DNA of 48,954 bases from an uncultured Prevotellaceae bacterium. GTDB taxonomy: Bacteria > Bacteroidota > Bacteroidia > Bacteroidales > Bacteroidaceae. Numbering within the stretch: the stretch's first letter is position 1; each line of letters begins with the position of its first letter. The stretch covers positions 1 through 48,954 of the forward strand of contig CAMADY010000010.1 in the NCBI GenBank assembly GCA_945831805.1. Direction: 5' to 3'. The translations under genes were made by a program, and so were the position numbers. This document shows positions 7,655-17,782 of this stretch, in pieces. The notes below the pieces were generated by a model, which ran no database searches, was not told where the DNA came from, and saw nothing but the letters and a program-made list of their open reading frames with translations.

Positions 7655-9319
7655 TTAATAAGTAAAGCTTGATCCACCGAGAAATTCTCTCAGAAGACTG
7701 AACGGCGGGATGTTTGCCTCAGGTATCGGCTTGATGTAACGAAGAAAATCAATCAGGCGCTTTGCTTCGGAATATTCCGGGCAGTTCTGCGGTACCTCCT
7801 CAAGTGCCTGCATTGCTTGGTTCTTTATCACGGCAAGCTCAAAGAGCATCGCAGTATTGAACATAGCGTCTGCATTCTCCTGATACGGGAATATCCACTT
7901 ATCTTCTCCGGCACGTACACTTGGCCATCGAGACAGCGTCATCTGTGCCGTATTGCCACGATACTTATAGTCTCTGATGATTCGGCGCAGCAAGCGGTTG
8001 TCGGTCGTAGGAATATAGTTGTGGTCGTCAAGCATTATCGACGTGAGAGCCGAAGCATAAACCCTGAAAATCTGATCGTTAGGAATTGATGAGGTAAGCT
8101 CCGGATTAAGCGCATGGATGCCCTCTATGACGAGCACCTGATCCGGGTTCAGACGCAGTTTCTTGCCACTCATCTCGCTCTTGCCCTCTATGAAGTTATA
8201 GCGAGGCAGCTCAACCTCTTCGCCGTTGATAAGTGCCGTTAGCTGCTGGTTGAAAAGTGGCAGGTTGAGAGCATAGAGAGACTCGTAGTCATAGTCTCCC
8301 CCACCCTCCTGACGAGGCGTCTTCTCTCTGTCAACAAAATAGTCGTCAAGAGAGATTCCGACTGGCTTCATACCATTCGTCAACATCTGAATAGACAGGC
8401 GTTTACACGTTGTTGTTTTACCACTGCTTGAAGGTCCGGCGATAAGAACCACACGTACCTTTCCGCGTCCGGCAATCTGGTCGGCAATACGTGAAAGATG
8501 CTTGTCCTGAAGAGTCTCAAAGAGGCAGATCATCTCAGTGGTGCTTGTCTCCTTTGTGATGAAGTCGTTGAGTGCTCCGATAGTGCTTATTTCCATCATG
8601 TCCTGCCATGAGTGGAATTGCTTGAACACTTCGTACATCTTATCCTGGCGTATGCATTCGCCAAGCACCTCTGGATTTTTGCGTGAAGGAACACGAAGCA
8701 AGAGCCCATCGTAGTAAGCATCAAGGCCATAGAGCGTTATCTCCTGCGTATTTGTCAGCGTAGGACCATAGAAATAGTCGCTGTAGGAGTCAATTGTCTG
8801 ATAGTTAAGATATATGCGCCCCAGGCTTTCGAGGAGCAGCACCTTGGAGTTGTCACCCTTCTCGCGGAACATCTCTATCACCTCCTCTGCCGGGCGCTGA
8901 TGGCGCACGATAGGCGTAGAAGACGCAATGATGTCGTCCATCTGCCTGCGGATAGCCTTTACATCGTCCTCCGTTATGCTTCGACCTATGAGAAGCTGGC
9001 AGAAATATCCGTTGCTGACCGGAAACTCTATCTTCAGATGACCCTCAGGAAAGAGGTCGTTGACGGCCTTGCTTAATATAAAAAACAATGTACGCGTATA
9101 GACACGATAGCCCTCCTGCGACGTGATGTCGATGAACTCGACCGTCTTGTTACCGAAAACGCGGTATCCGAGCCCCATAATCTCGTTATTTACCTTTGCA
9201 GCCACCGGTGGAAGCGTCATTTTTGGGTTAATTTCAAAAAAAATGTCAGAAAGTGTGCTTCCGATTTCGTGTTTTGAATTTTTTTTATTATTTTTGCAAC
9301 GAATTTCTACTGTTTTCAT
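7655..9319 (-). CDS. Nucleoside (uridine) kinase-like protein with N-terminal TGS/threonyl-tRNA-synthetase-like region
   Basis: P-loop LIAGPSSSGKTTTCKRLSIQM, SLDDYFVDREKTP, VLVIEGIHALNP; N-terminal ~200 aa resembles the ThrRS N-terminus. Confidence 0.88.
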   Translation of the reverse strand: MKTVEIRCKNNKKNSKHEIGSTLSDIFFEINPKMTLPPVAAKVNNEIMGLGYRVFGNKTVEFIDITSQEGYRVYTRTLFFILSKAVNDLFPEGHLKIEFPVSNGYFCQLLIGRSITEDDVKAIRRQMDDIIASSTPIVRHQRPAEEVIEMFREKGDNSKVLLLESLGRIYLNYQTIDSYSDYFYGPTLTNTQEITLYGLDAYYDGLLLRVPSRKNPEVLGECIRQDKMYEVFKQFHSWQDMMEISTIGALNDFITKETSTTEMICLFETLQDKHLSRIADQIAGRGKVRVVLIAGPSSSGKTTTCKRLSIQMLTNGMKPVGISLDDYFVDREKTPRQEGGGDYDYESLYALNLPLFNQQLTALINGEEVELPRYNFIEGKSEMSGKKLRLNPDQVLVIEGIHALNPELTSSIPNDQIFRVYASALTSIMLDDHNYIPTTDNRLLRRIIRDYKYRGNTAQMTLSRWPSVRAGEDKWIFPYQENADAMFNTAMLFELAVIKNQAMQALEEVPQNCPEYSEAKRLIDFLRYIKPIPEANIPPFSLLREFLGGSSFTY

Positions 9320-9364
9320 AATTATAAGAGATTTTTAACGGTTAGTTCATTCTTGTTGTGCTTG

Positions 9365-9395
9365 CAAAAGTACAAAAAAAAGAGGGAAAAGCAAA
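9365..9395 (-). promoter_or_regulatory. Promoter of the nucleoside kinase gene
   Basis: Minus strand TTTG (9392-9395) - 19 bp - TACTTTTG (9365-9372). Confidence 0.8.
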
Positions 9396-9421
9396 CATTT
9401 ATGTATTAAAAAAACTAAAAT

Positions 9422-11107
9422 ATGTCGATTTGGGTAATTTTGAAGTTAATCGGATCGTTGGCATTGCTGATGTTCGGTATGAAATCTATGAGTGAAAGCC
9501 TACAGAAGATGGCGGGTCCTCAGTTGCGCCATGTTCTCCAGGCAATGACCACAAACCGTTTCACGGGTATGTTTACAGGAGCCTTCGTGACGGCTGCCGT
9601 TCAATCGTCAACAGCAACGACGGTGATGACCGTATCGTTCGTCAATGCGGGATTGCTGACTCTTGCCCAGGCTATCTCCATCATCATGGGTGCCAACATA
9701 GGAACGACGTTCACGGCGTGGATTATGTCTGCCGGCTTCTCCTTCAACATTACCGACTTCGTATGGCCGGCATTCTTCATCGGCATACTCCTTATTTATA
9801 GTAAGAACAAGCGCATCATCGGCGACTTCCTCTTCGGCGTCAGCTTCCTGCTGCTCGGTCTCGGCACGCTGAAGGCCACCGGAACGGAGATGCACCTGGA
9901 GTCGATACCTACCGTGATGAACTTCTTCCAGCAGTTCGACGACAACTATCTCAGCTACTTCATCTTCCTCATCATCGGTGGCATAATGACCGTCTGCGTG
10001 CAGTCGTCGGCTGCCGTCATGGCTATCACGATGACGCTCTGCTCTACCGGTGTGCTGCCAATATACCTCGGCATAGCACTCGTGATGGGTGAGAACATCG
10101 GCACCACCGTAACGTCAAACGTAGCAGCCCTGACAGCCAACGTACAGGCTCGCCGTGCTGCCTTCGCACACATGTTCTTCAATATCTTCGGCGTGGTATG
10201 GGTGCTCATCATCTTCCGTCACTTCATCGACATGATCTGCGGCATCGTAGGCTACGACCCCGCAACGCCAAACCCTATACTGCTGCCTGTAGTGCTTGCT
10301 ACGTTCCACACCACGTTCAACGTCATCAACACGGCTATCCTCATCGGATTCATCGCATGGATTGAGAAACTTGTGTGCAGCGTTATCACCAGCAACAAGT
10401 CAAAGGAGGATGAAGAGGACTTCCGCCTCAGCTTCATCTCCAGCGGACTTATGCACACGCCGGAGCTCTCCGTACTTGAGGCGCAGAAGGAGATATGCAA
10501 CTTCGCTGACCGTACACAGAGGATGTTCGGATTCGTTCGCGAGCTGCTGGAGGAGAAGGATGATACGGCATTCGTGAAGCTCTACTCGCGCATCGAGAAG
10601 TACGAGGGCATCTCAGACAATATGGAGGTGGAGATAGCGAAGTATCTCGAACAGGTCAGCGACCGCCATCTCTCTGACGATACGAAGGCAAAGATCCGCG
10701 CCATGATGCGTGAGATAACGGAGATAGAGTCCATCGGCGACTCTTGCTACAACATTGCACGCTCCATCAACCGCCACCATAGTTCCAAGAACAAGTTTAC
10801 GGACGAGCAGAGGGAGCGCATACACCAGATGTTCCACCTCACGAACGAGTCGCTCTCACAGATGAACGTGCTGCTGAAGGGTCGCAAGGACTTCCTCAAC
10901 GCCAACAGTTCCTTCAACGTGGAGAACGAGATCAACAACTACCGCAACCAGCTGAAAGAACAGAATATCAGCGACATCAACGACCGCAAGTACGACTACA
11001 TCATCGGTACGATGTACATGGATGTTATCAACGAGTGCGAGAAACTCGGCGACTATGTGGTAAACGTAGTGGAGGCCCGCATGGGCATCAAGCAGCACAA
11101 TGCTTAG
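9422..11107 (+). CDS. Na/Pi cotransporter family protein with C-terminal PhoU-like domain
   Basis: Paired GAFVTAAVQSSTATTVM and CVQSSAAVMAIT QSS repeats, C-terminal helical PhoU-like region. Confidence 0.93.
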   Translation: MSIWVILKLIGSLALLMFGMKSMSESLQKMAGPQLRHVLQAMTTNRFTGMFTGAFVTAAVQSSTATTVMTVSFVNAGLLTLAQAISIIMGANIGTTFTAWIMSAGFSFNITDFVWPAFFIGILLIYSKNKRIIGDFLFGVSFLLLGLGTLKATGTEMHLESIPTVMNFFQQFDDNYLSYFIFLIIGGIMTVCVQSSAAVMAITMTLCSTGVLPIYLGIALVMGENIGTTVTSNVAALTANVQARRAAFAHMFFNIFGVVWVLIIFRHFIDMICGIVGYDPATPNPILLPVVLATFHTTFNVINTAILIGFIAWIEKLVCSVITSNKSKEDEEDFRLSFISSGLMHTPELSVLEAQKEICNFADRTQRMFGFVRELLEEKDDTAFVKLYSRIEKYEGISDNMEVEIAKYLEQVSDRHLSDDTKAKIRAMMREITEIESIGDSCYNIARSINRHHSSKNKFTDEQRERIHQMFHLTNESLSQMNVLLKGRKDFLNANSSFNVENEINNYRNQLKEQNISDINDRKYDYIIGTMYMDVINECEKLGDYVVNVVEARMGIKQHNA

Positions 11108-11137
11108 TTCATAATTATAATTCGAAAAATATTCTAA

Positions 11138-12217
11138 GTGAAGAAGATACTTTTAGGACTCAGCAATGAAGAATTGCGCCAGGTTGCAAAAGACCTCGGC
11201 ATGCCGGCATTCACCGGAGGACAGATAGCCAAGTGGCTTTATGGCGCTCATGTAACGTCGATTGACGAGATGACGAACATCTCGAAGAAGAACCGCGAGC
11301 TGCTGTCGGAGCACTATACCATAGGCTGCATGCCTCCTATCGACCAGCAATGCTCGAAGGACGGCACCATAAAGTACCTCTTTCCCGTGGAGTCGGGCAA
11401 GTTCGTGGAGACGGTGTTCATACCGGAGAAGGACAGGGCAACGCTCTGCGTCAGCTCGCAGGTGGGCTGTAAGATGAACTGCCTCTTCTGCCAGACGGGC
11501 AAGCAGGGCTTCGAAGGGTCGCTGACAGCTGCCGACATACTGAACCAGATATACTCCCTTCCCGAGCGCGAATGCCTCACGAACATTGTGTTCATGGGAC
11601 AGGGCGAGCCGATGGACAACCTCGACAACGTGCTGAAGGCTACCGAGGTGCTTACTGCCGATTGGGGATATGCGTGGAGTCCGCGCCGTATCACCGTCAG
11701 CAGCGTGGGCATCAAGGGTAAGCTGGAGCGATTTCTCAACGAGAGCGAGTGTCATGTGGCTATTTCCATGCACACGCCGATACCGGAGCAGCGCGCTCAG
11801 CTGATGCCCGCAGAGAAGGGTATGCCGATAGAAGAGATAGTGGAACTGCTGAAGAGATATGAGCCGTTCCGTCGCAAGGGCTTCGACGGCGAGTACAACG
11901 AAGCGCCACATCAGCGCAGATTGTCGTTCGAATATACCGTCTTCGATGGCGTTAACGATACTATGACGCATGCGAAGACCATAGTACGACTGCTCCAAGG
12001 ACTCGACTGCCGCATAAACCTCATCCGTTTCCACCAGATTCCGGATGTGCCGCTGAGGACGAGTGACGAGAAACGAATGGAGTCATTGCGTGACTACCTG
12101 ACGAAGCACGGCATATTCACCACCATTCGTGCCTCGCGTGGACAGGATATCTTCGCTGCTTGCGGACTGCTTTCAACGGCGAAGAAGGAGGGGAAGTCCA
12201 TAGTTGACAATTCATAG
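11138..12217 (+). CDS. rlmN: 23S rRNA (adenine2503-C2)-methyltransferase
   Basis: Radical SAM motif CKMNCLFCQTG, GQGEPMDN, RRITVSSVG. Confidence 0.95.
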   Translation: MKKILLGLSNEELRQVAKDLGMPAFTGGQIAKWLYGAHVTSIDEMTNISKKNRELLSEHYTIGCMPPIDQQCSKDGTIKYLFPVESGKFVETVFIPEKDRATLCVSSQVGCKMNCLFCQTGKQGFEGSLTAADILNQIYSLPERECLTNIVFMGQGEPMDNLDNVLKATEVLTADWGYAWSPRRITVSSVGIKGKLERFLNESECHVAISMHTPIPEQRAQLMPAEKGMPIEEIVELLKRYEPFRRKGFDGEYNEAPHQRRLSFEYTVFDGVNDTMTHAKTIVRLLQGLDCRINLIRFHQIPDVPLRTSDEKRMESLRDYLTKHGIFTTIRASRGQDIFAACGLLSTAKKEGKSIVDNS

Positions 12218-12254
12218 TTCAAGATTGCATAATCCTGATAAAAAATAAAAGATA

Positions 12255-13217
12255 ATGAATAAGATAGCGATTGTCGGCAATCCGCCGGCAGACAAGATAG
12301 AAATGCTCGATGCCCTCTTGGGTGAAGAGGACCTGAAGGACCTCTGCCACGTCGTGATTTACAGCGATACGGAGAAGTCTGACGAGCAACTGCTGACAGA
12401 GGCCATTGCCGACTATAAGGATGGCCACGTAAAAGGCATCGTGTGCCTGCCAATGAAATGTTCCGTGAAGGAACTGGTAGCAAAGAGTTCGGAGACGGAG
12501 AACCCCGACCTCATGAAGGTGTATGTTAACACCTTAGCACGCCTTGCGTCGGTTCGTGAGGCAAAGAGCGAAGCAGCACTTACCATGGAAGATGTCGTGG
12601 CAAGGGTGACGCTGCTCTCAAAGTCGTTGAAGCGCGACCTCAACATTCTCAACCCGCGTATCTGCATGCTCTGCGTCAACAAGGAGGTGACGGAGACATC
12701 GGAGGAGATGACGCTCATGGCACCTGCCATCAACGAACTAGTGAAGAATGGCATACAGGTTTTCGGTCCCCTGCCCTACCAGGGATTCTTCGAGCGCAAG
12801 GACATTGAGGCGTTCGACGGCATCGTGCAGATCTATGCCGACGAGGCGATGCAGAACAGCCATCACACTGCCGATGCCATGCAGAAGAACTGCAATGAAC
12901 CTACGGTAACCATGCTTACAGGGGGTGAGATGCCGGTAGTGCTGACTGCTGCTGAAGGTATGATAACCGCCATAGGTATCGTCCTCGACATGATACACAA
13001 CCGCTATGTCTATGACATACCGTTCCGCCATCCACTGCCAAAGCTCTACCATGAGCGCAAGGAAGATGGCGACAAGGCACGGTTCGCAAAGGTGAAGAAG
13101 GGATTCAACCCTGCGGAGCATCGTAGGGAGAATGTTACCTATACTACGACAAGACAACCAAAAACAGCACCGGAAACAGCTCCTGCAGCAGCAAATAAAG
13201 CGGAAGGTGCAGAATAA
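12255..13217 (+). CDS. PdxA-like protein with degenerate active site
   Basis: Collinear with the PdxA C-terminal half (RDLNILNPRICMLCVN, INELVKNGIQVFGPLPYQGFFERKDIEAFDGIVQIY) but the His metal-ligand motifs are absent. Confidence 0.75.
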   Translation: MNKIAIVGNPPADKIEMLDALLGEEDLKDLCHVVIYSDTEKSDEQLLTEAIADYKDGHVKGIVCLPMKCSVKELVAKSSETENPDLMKVYVNTLARLASVREAKSEAALTMEDVVARVTLLSKSLKRDLNILNPRICMLCVNKEVTETSEEMTLMAPAINELVKNGIQVFGPLPYQGFFERKDIEAFDGIVQIYADEAMQNSHHTADAMQKNCNEPTVTMLTGGEMPVVLTAAEGMITAIGIVLDMIHNRYVYDIPFRHPLPKLYHERKEDGDKARFAKVKKGFNPAEHRRENVTYTTTRQPKTAPETAPAAANKAEGAE

Positions 13218-13324
13218 TTGTTAATAAATGTGCAAAAATACTCGTTATTTCAAAAAAAATGAGTAACTTTGCAACCTATTATGAACTGTGGGATACTACC
13301 ACGGGACATGTAAAAGAGAAAAGG

Positions 13325-14575
13325 ATGAACCAGATAGAGCTACAGAAAATAAAGGAACGCTACAACATCGTGGGCAACTGCGATGCGCTGAACCATGCTC
13401 TCGACATAGCTCTCCAGGTGTCATCGACAGACCTCTCTGTGCTTATTGAGGGCGAGAGCGGCGTGGGTAAGGAAATAATTCCGCGCATCATACACGACAC
13501 GTCACCACGCCGACGCGAGAAGTATTTCGCCATCAACTGCGGATCGATACCTGAGGGAACGATTGACTCTGAGCTCTTCGGTCATGAGAAAGGATCATTC
13601 ACGGGTGCCGTAGGTTCCAGCGAAGGATACTTCGGAATAGCCAACAAGGGCACTTTGTTCCTCGATGAGGTCGGCGAACTGCCAATGTCAACACAGGCAC
13701 GACTGCTAAGGGTACTCGAAAACGGTGAGTACATAAAGGTAGGAGGCCAGGAGGTAATAAAGACCGACGTGCGAATCGTGGCTGCTACGAACGTAAATAT
13801 CCAGAAGGCTATCAGGGAAGGACGCTTCCGCCGTGACCTCTACTACCGTCTTAACACCATTCCGGTGAAGATGCCGCCGCTGAGGGAACGCGGAGAAGAC
13901 ATTGTGCTGCTGTTCCGACTCTTCGCTCTTCAGATGTCAGAGAAATATCATCTCGACCGCATCTCGCTGACAAACGATGCCAAGCAAGTGCTGATGAAGT
14001 ACAAATGGCCAGGCAATGTGCGACAGCTCAAGAATATCACGGAGCAGATGTCTATACTATGCCCTAAGCGTGAGGTCGATGTTGACGAACTGCTGAAGTT
14101 CATTCCGCTAAACGAAGAGAGTACGCAGCTTGCTACGATAAATCCAAAAGGCAACAACGCCAACTCCTACGAGAACGAACGAGAGATGCTCTTCAAGATT
14201 CTCTTTGAGATGCGTTCCAACGTGGCTGACCTCAAACGAGAGATAAACTCGCTGAGGAAGCAGCTCGACGAGAACCCTTCAACGGTGTCATTACAGTCCA
14301 CTATGCCACAGACCTCTATGCCGGTGCATTCCGCTGGACACATTCCTGTACATCCTGCGCAATACCCTATGAAGGGAATACCTGTTCAGCAGGAGTACGA
14401 TGCAGAGGCGCAGGAGATTTCGGAGCCAGAGAACCTCAACCTCAACGATCTCGGAAGGATTGTACTGGAGAAGGCACTCGAAAGGAATGGAGGAAACAGG
14501 CACAAGGCTGCTCTTGACCTCGGACTCTCTGACCGCACGCTCTACAGAAGACTGAAGCAATACGGCCTGCAGTAA
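13325..14575 (+). CDS. Sigma-54-dependent transcriptional activator (AAA+ and Fis-type HTH, no receiver domain)
   Basis: GESGVGKE, GHEKGSFTGAV, GTLFLDEVGELP, C-terminal ALDLGLSDRTLYRRLKQYGL; ATG 13325 preferred because the ORF start at 13259 overlaps a TAACTTTG box. Confidence 0.92.
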   Translation: MNQIELQKIKERYNIVGNCDALNHALDIALQVSSTDLSVLIEGESGVGKEIIPRIIHDTSPRRREKYFAINCGSIPEGTIDSELFGHEKGSFTGAVGSSEGYFGIANKGTLFLDEVGELPMSTQARLLRVLENGEYIKVGGQEVIKTDVRIVAATNVNIQKAIREGRFRRDLYYRLNTIPVKMPPLRERGEDIVLLFRLFALQMSEKYHLDRISLTNDAKQVLMKYKWPGNVRQLKNITEQMSILCPKREVDVDELLKFIPLNEESTQLATINPKGNNANSYENEREMLFKILFEMRSNVADLKREINSLRKQLDENPSTVSLQSTMPQTSMPVHSAGHIPVHPAQYPMKGIPVQQEYDAEAQEISEPENLNLNDLGRIVLEKALERNGGNRHKAALDLGLSDRTLYRRLKQYGLQ

Positions 14576-14674
14576 GTACGCTGACGATGATTTGGGGAAC
14601 ACGCCCTGCAGTAAACCGTTTCACTACGGAAAAGTTCAAGGTATAACAACACTTTGATAAACGAAGAAAAGAGA

Positions 14675-15196
14675 ATGAAGACTCGCTATATATTGGCATT
14701 CGCCATCTGTTGCATCACTACGCTGACAGCACTTGTGGCATGCTCTGTTTCGTACAAGTTCAATGGCGCAAGCATTGACTATACACAGACGAAGACCATC
14801 ACCATCAGTGACTTCCCTATAAGAGCTACATACGTATGGGGACCGATGCAGTCCATCTTCAACAACCGTCTGAAGGATGTCTATGCACAGCAGACACGTC
14901 TCTCACAGGTCAAGAAGGGCGGCGACCTGAAGGTAGAAGGCGAGATAACGCAGTACCAGCAGCGCAACAAGTCCGTGTCGGCTGATGGATACTCGGCACA
15001 GACGGAGCTCTCGATGACCGTCAACGTGCGCTTCACCAACAATAAGAACCACACACAGGACTTCGAGCGCAGCTTCACTGCTACGGCGACCTACGAGTCA
15101 ACAAGGAGCCTTAACTCCGTTCAGGAGCAGCTTGTAACAGAAATGACAAAGGACATTTGTGACCAAATCTTCAACGCAACAGTAGCCAACTGGTAA
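14675..15196 (+). CDS. lptE: LptE-like LPS assembly lipoprotein
   Basis: Lipobox TALVACS; YKFNGASIDYTQTKTITISDFPI; SADGYSAQTELSMTVNVRF. Confidence 0.8.
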   Translation: MKTRYILAFAICCITTLTALVACSVSYKFNGASIDYTQTKTITISDFPIRATYVWGPMQSIFNNRLKDVYAQQTRLSQVKKGGDLKVEGEITQYQQRNKSVSADGYSAQTELSMTVNVRFTNNKNHTQDFERSFTATATYESTRSLNSVQEQLVTEMTKDICDQIFNATVANW

Positions 15197-16021
15197 ATGA
15201 ACATCAACGAACTGATACAACATCCGGAAATGCTCAACAGGGAGACGCTCTATGAGCTGCGCAGGTTGACGGCTGACTATCCCTATTATCAGCCGGCACG
15301 TCTGCTGATGTTGAAGAACCTGTACCTGCTGCATGATCCGTCATTCGATGAGGAACTGCGAAGGGCTGCAATGTACTTCACTGACAGAAAAGTGCTGTTC
15401 AACCTCGTTGAGGCTGCTCACTACCGACTGAAGAGAAAGTCACCACAGAGCTTCTCATCAACGCCAGACCGAAGACACAACTCCAAGGTGGCGGAAGAGG
15501 TCAATAGTTCAAGAACGGTGTCGCTCATCGATAACTTCCTAAGCACCATTCCTGACGATGAGGAGGAGAAGAAACTGGAGGTCAAGAAGCAGCAGAAACA
15601 CCGCAAGCCTACGGCAGCTGACGCAACGGTAGATTACGTGGCATACCTTTTGTCAACAGACTTCGAGGAACTAAATGAGTCGCAGGACTCTCAGCCTGCT
15701 GACGACACTGCGGGGAACACGAAAGCCATGAACGGCGGTGACCTCATTGATGCATTCATAATGAATGATGGCGGACGCATAACACTACAGGAAGAGCCGG
15801 AGTTCCTGCCGGAGGTTCCGATAGCAGACAATAGCGAAAAGGAGCCGGAGGAAGAGTTCCTCACCGAAACCCTTGCCGGAATATACATCAAGCAGGGACG
15901 ATTCAAGAAGGCACTCGACATCATGAACCGCATTCACGAGAACAACCCCGAGAAGAGTCCGTTCTATGATGACCAGAAGAGGTTCCTCGAAAAGCTCATC
16001 GCAAACCAAAGGAAGAAATAG
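15197..16021 (+). CDS. Conserved hypothetical protein, TPR-like C-terminus
   Basis: ORF between lptE and secG; C-terminal ETLAGIYIKQGRFKKALDIMNRIHENNPEKS is TPR-like. Confidence 0.75.
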   Translation: MNINELIQHPEMLNRETLYELRRLTADYPYYQPARLLMLKNLYLLHDPSFDEELRRAAMYFTDRKVLFNLVEAAHYRLKRKSPQSFSSTPDRRHNSKVAEEVNSSRTVSLIDNFLSTIPDDEEEKKLEVKKQQKHRKPTAADATVDYVAYLLSTDFEELNESQDSQPADDTAGNTKAMNGGDLIDAFIMNDGGRITLQEEPEFLPEVPIADNSEKEPEEEFLTETLAGIYIKQGRFKKALDIMNRIHENNPEKSPFYDDQKRFLEKLIANQRKK

Positions 16022-16122
16022 CGTTTGCTGCAAAAAACTAAGAAACGGCATCCGCTACAAAACGAAAGAAATAGCGTTAACAAAACGTCGAAATAAATAA
16101 TAATCAATTAATAACAAAAAAA

Positions 16123-16500
16123 ATGTACACATTATTCGTAATTCTTATCGTAGTGGCAGCACTACTTATGATTGGTATCGTACTCATTCAGGAGTCAAAG
16201 GGCGGCGGTCTCGCTTCTGGCTTTGCCAGTGCTAACAGCGTTGCTGGCGTACGTCAGACAACAAACTTCATCGAGAAGGCTACATGGGGTCTCGCTGCTG
16301 CAATGATTGTCATCAGCATCATCTGTGCTTACACCGCACCTAACGCTGTAGCTGAGGGTAGCGTTATCGAGAATGCTGCTACAGAGCAGGCTACAACAAA
16401 CCCTAACAACGTTCAGGGATTCGGCGCATCTGAGCAAAAGGCACCTGCTGCAGAGGCTGCACCTGCTGCACCTGCAACAGAAGCTCCTAAGGCAGAGTAA
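16123..16500 (+). CDS. secG: Preprotein translocase subunit SecG
   Basis: Two TM segments, VLIQESKGGGLASGFA, Ala/Pro-rich tail. Confidence 0.93.
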   Translation: MYTLFVILIVVAALLMIGIVLIQESKGGGLASGFASANSVAGVRQTTNFIEKATWGLAAAMIVISIICAYTAPNAVAEGSVIENAATEQATTNPNNVQGFGASEQKAPAAEAAPAAPATEAPKAE

Positions 16501-16549
16501 ACCTGCTTATTAAGACGTTCCATCCACAACAAAAAGGGGAACGACAAGG

Positions 16550-16629
16550 AAAAGTATGATTTCAGGTAGGCAGGGTTTACTATCATAACGATAGTGAATG
16601 CTGTAAACAACCTTGAATCATACTTTTTA
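16550..16629. other. Long nested inverted repeat (structured intergenic element)
   Basis: AAAAGTATGATTTCA ... TGAATCATACTTTT outer stem, inner ACTATC-ataac-GATAGT hairpin and TTTAC/GTAAA. Confidence 0.65.
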
Positions 16630-16654
16630 TGTTTTATCATATCTACAATCCTAT

Positions 16655-17782
16655 ATGGTAAAGATATTCATTCCGCTGACACTCATAGCACTTACATTGC
16701 TGTGTGACTTTCACCTCTTTAATAAATACGTGCGCGTAGAGAGTGTATGGAGGTGGGCATGGTGGTTACCTTCTGCGGTCGTCATAGGCTTCATTGTGAA
16801 GTTTATGTTCTTTCATCATGGACTCGTTGCGGAATACTCCACCACCAACATCTTCCTACTCCTCATGCTGCTCTTCTGCGTACCGAAGATGCTATACACC
16901 GCCTTCTCATTCATACCGAAGGTTGGACCTTACATCGGAGGTACACTTGCAATAGGCGTCGTTTACATCATAATCTACGGCATCACGTATGGCTTCATGC
17001 AGCAGAAGGTTACCCACGTGACGTATGAGGACGAGAGCGTACCGGAAGCATTCGATGGCTATAGGATAGCTGTATTCTCAGATACACATACCGGAGTATT
17101 CCGTGGACCATACCAGGACCTGCTCAAGGAGAGTCTCGATACGCTCAACAGCTATAATCCCGACCTCATCTGCTTTGTAGGAGACATAGAGAACTTCTCG
17201 CCAGAAGAACTCGAACCGCACAAAGAGGCTTACTCCTCACTCAAGGCCAAGGATGGTGTCTTTGCCATAATGGGCAACCACGACTATTCCACATACATCA
17301 AGCAGACAGACAGGCAGAGGGCTATGATGGTAAAGCGCACACGTGAGATGCAGCGCGAGTTCGGATGGACACTTCTCGAAGACGAGAACCGCACCATACA
17401 TCGCGGTTCAGACTCCATCATCGTTATGGGCGAAGAGAATTGGGGATTGCCACCATTTCCGCAATATGGCAATATCAAGAAGACTATCAAGGGCGTTAAG
17501 CCTGAGCACTTCAAGATTATGCTCAGTCATGATCCTAACGCATGGCGCGCGCACATTCTTCCGCTTATAAGGCCTAACATAACATTCTCTGGTCACACAC
17601 ACGGAGCGCAGTTCTCACTCTTCGGATGGTCGCCAGCGTCATCCATTTACAGGGAATGGGGCGGAAGGTTCGACGATAAGGAGGCTATGATATACACCTC
17701 GACGGGTCTAGGAGGCAATTTCCCGTTCCGCTTCGGCATGCCACGCGAGATTGTCATCGTGACACTCAAGAAAAAGAAATAA
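16655..17782 (+). CDS. Membrane-anchored metallophosphoesterase
   Basis: FSDTHTG, FVGDIENF, GNHDYS, FSGHTHGAQ metallophosphoesterase motifs after N-terminal TM helices. Confidence 0.93.
   Translation: MVKIFIPLTLIALTLLCDFHLFNKYVRVESVWRWAWWLPSAVVIGFIVKFMFFHHGLVAEYSTTNIFLLLMLLFCVPKMLYTAFSFIPKVGPYIGGTLAIGVVYIIIYGITYGFMQQKVTHVTYEDESVPEAFDGYRIAVFSDTHTGVFRGPYQDLLKESLDTLNSYNPDLICFVGDIENFSPEELEPHKEAYSSLKAKDGVFAIMGNHDYSTYIKQTDRQRAMMVKRTREMQREFGWTLLEDENRTIHRGSDSIIVMGEENWGLPPFPQYGNIKKTIKGVKPEHFKIMLSHDPNAWRAHILPLIRPNITFSGHTHGAQFSLFGWSPASSIYREWGGRFDDKEAMIYTSTGLGGNFPFRFGMPREIVIVTLKKKK

Noticed and set aside
11153-12034. 293-aa minus-strand ORF
   Set aside because: Fully antisense to rlmN, which has clear family motifs; a codon-bias shadow ORF.
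16012-16080. Direct repeat GAAATAGCGTT before secG
   Set aside because: Only two short copies with one overlapping the upstream stop codon; too weak to interpret.
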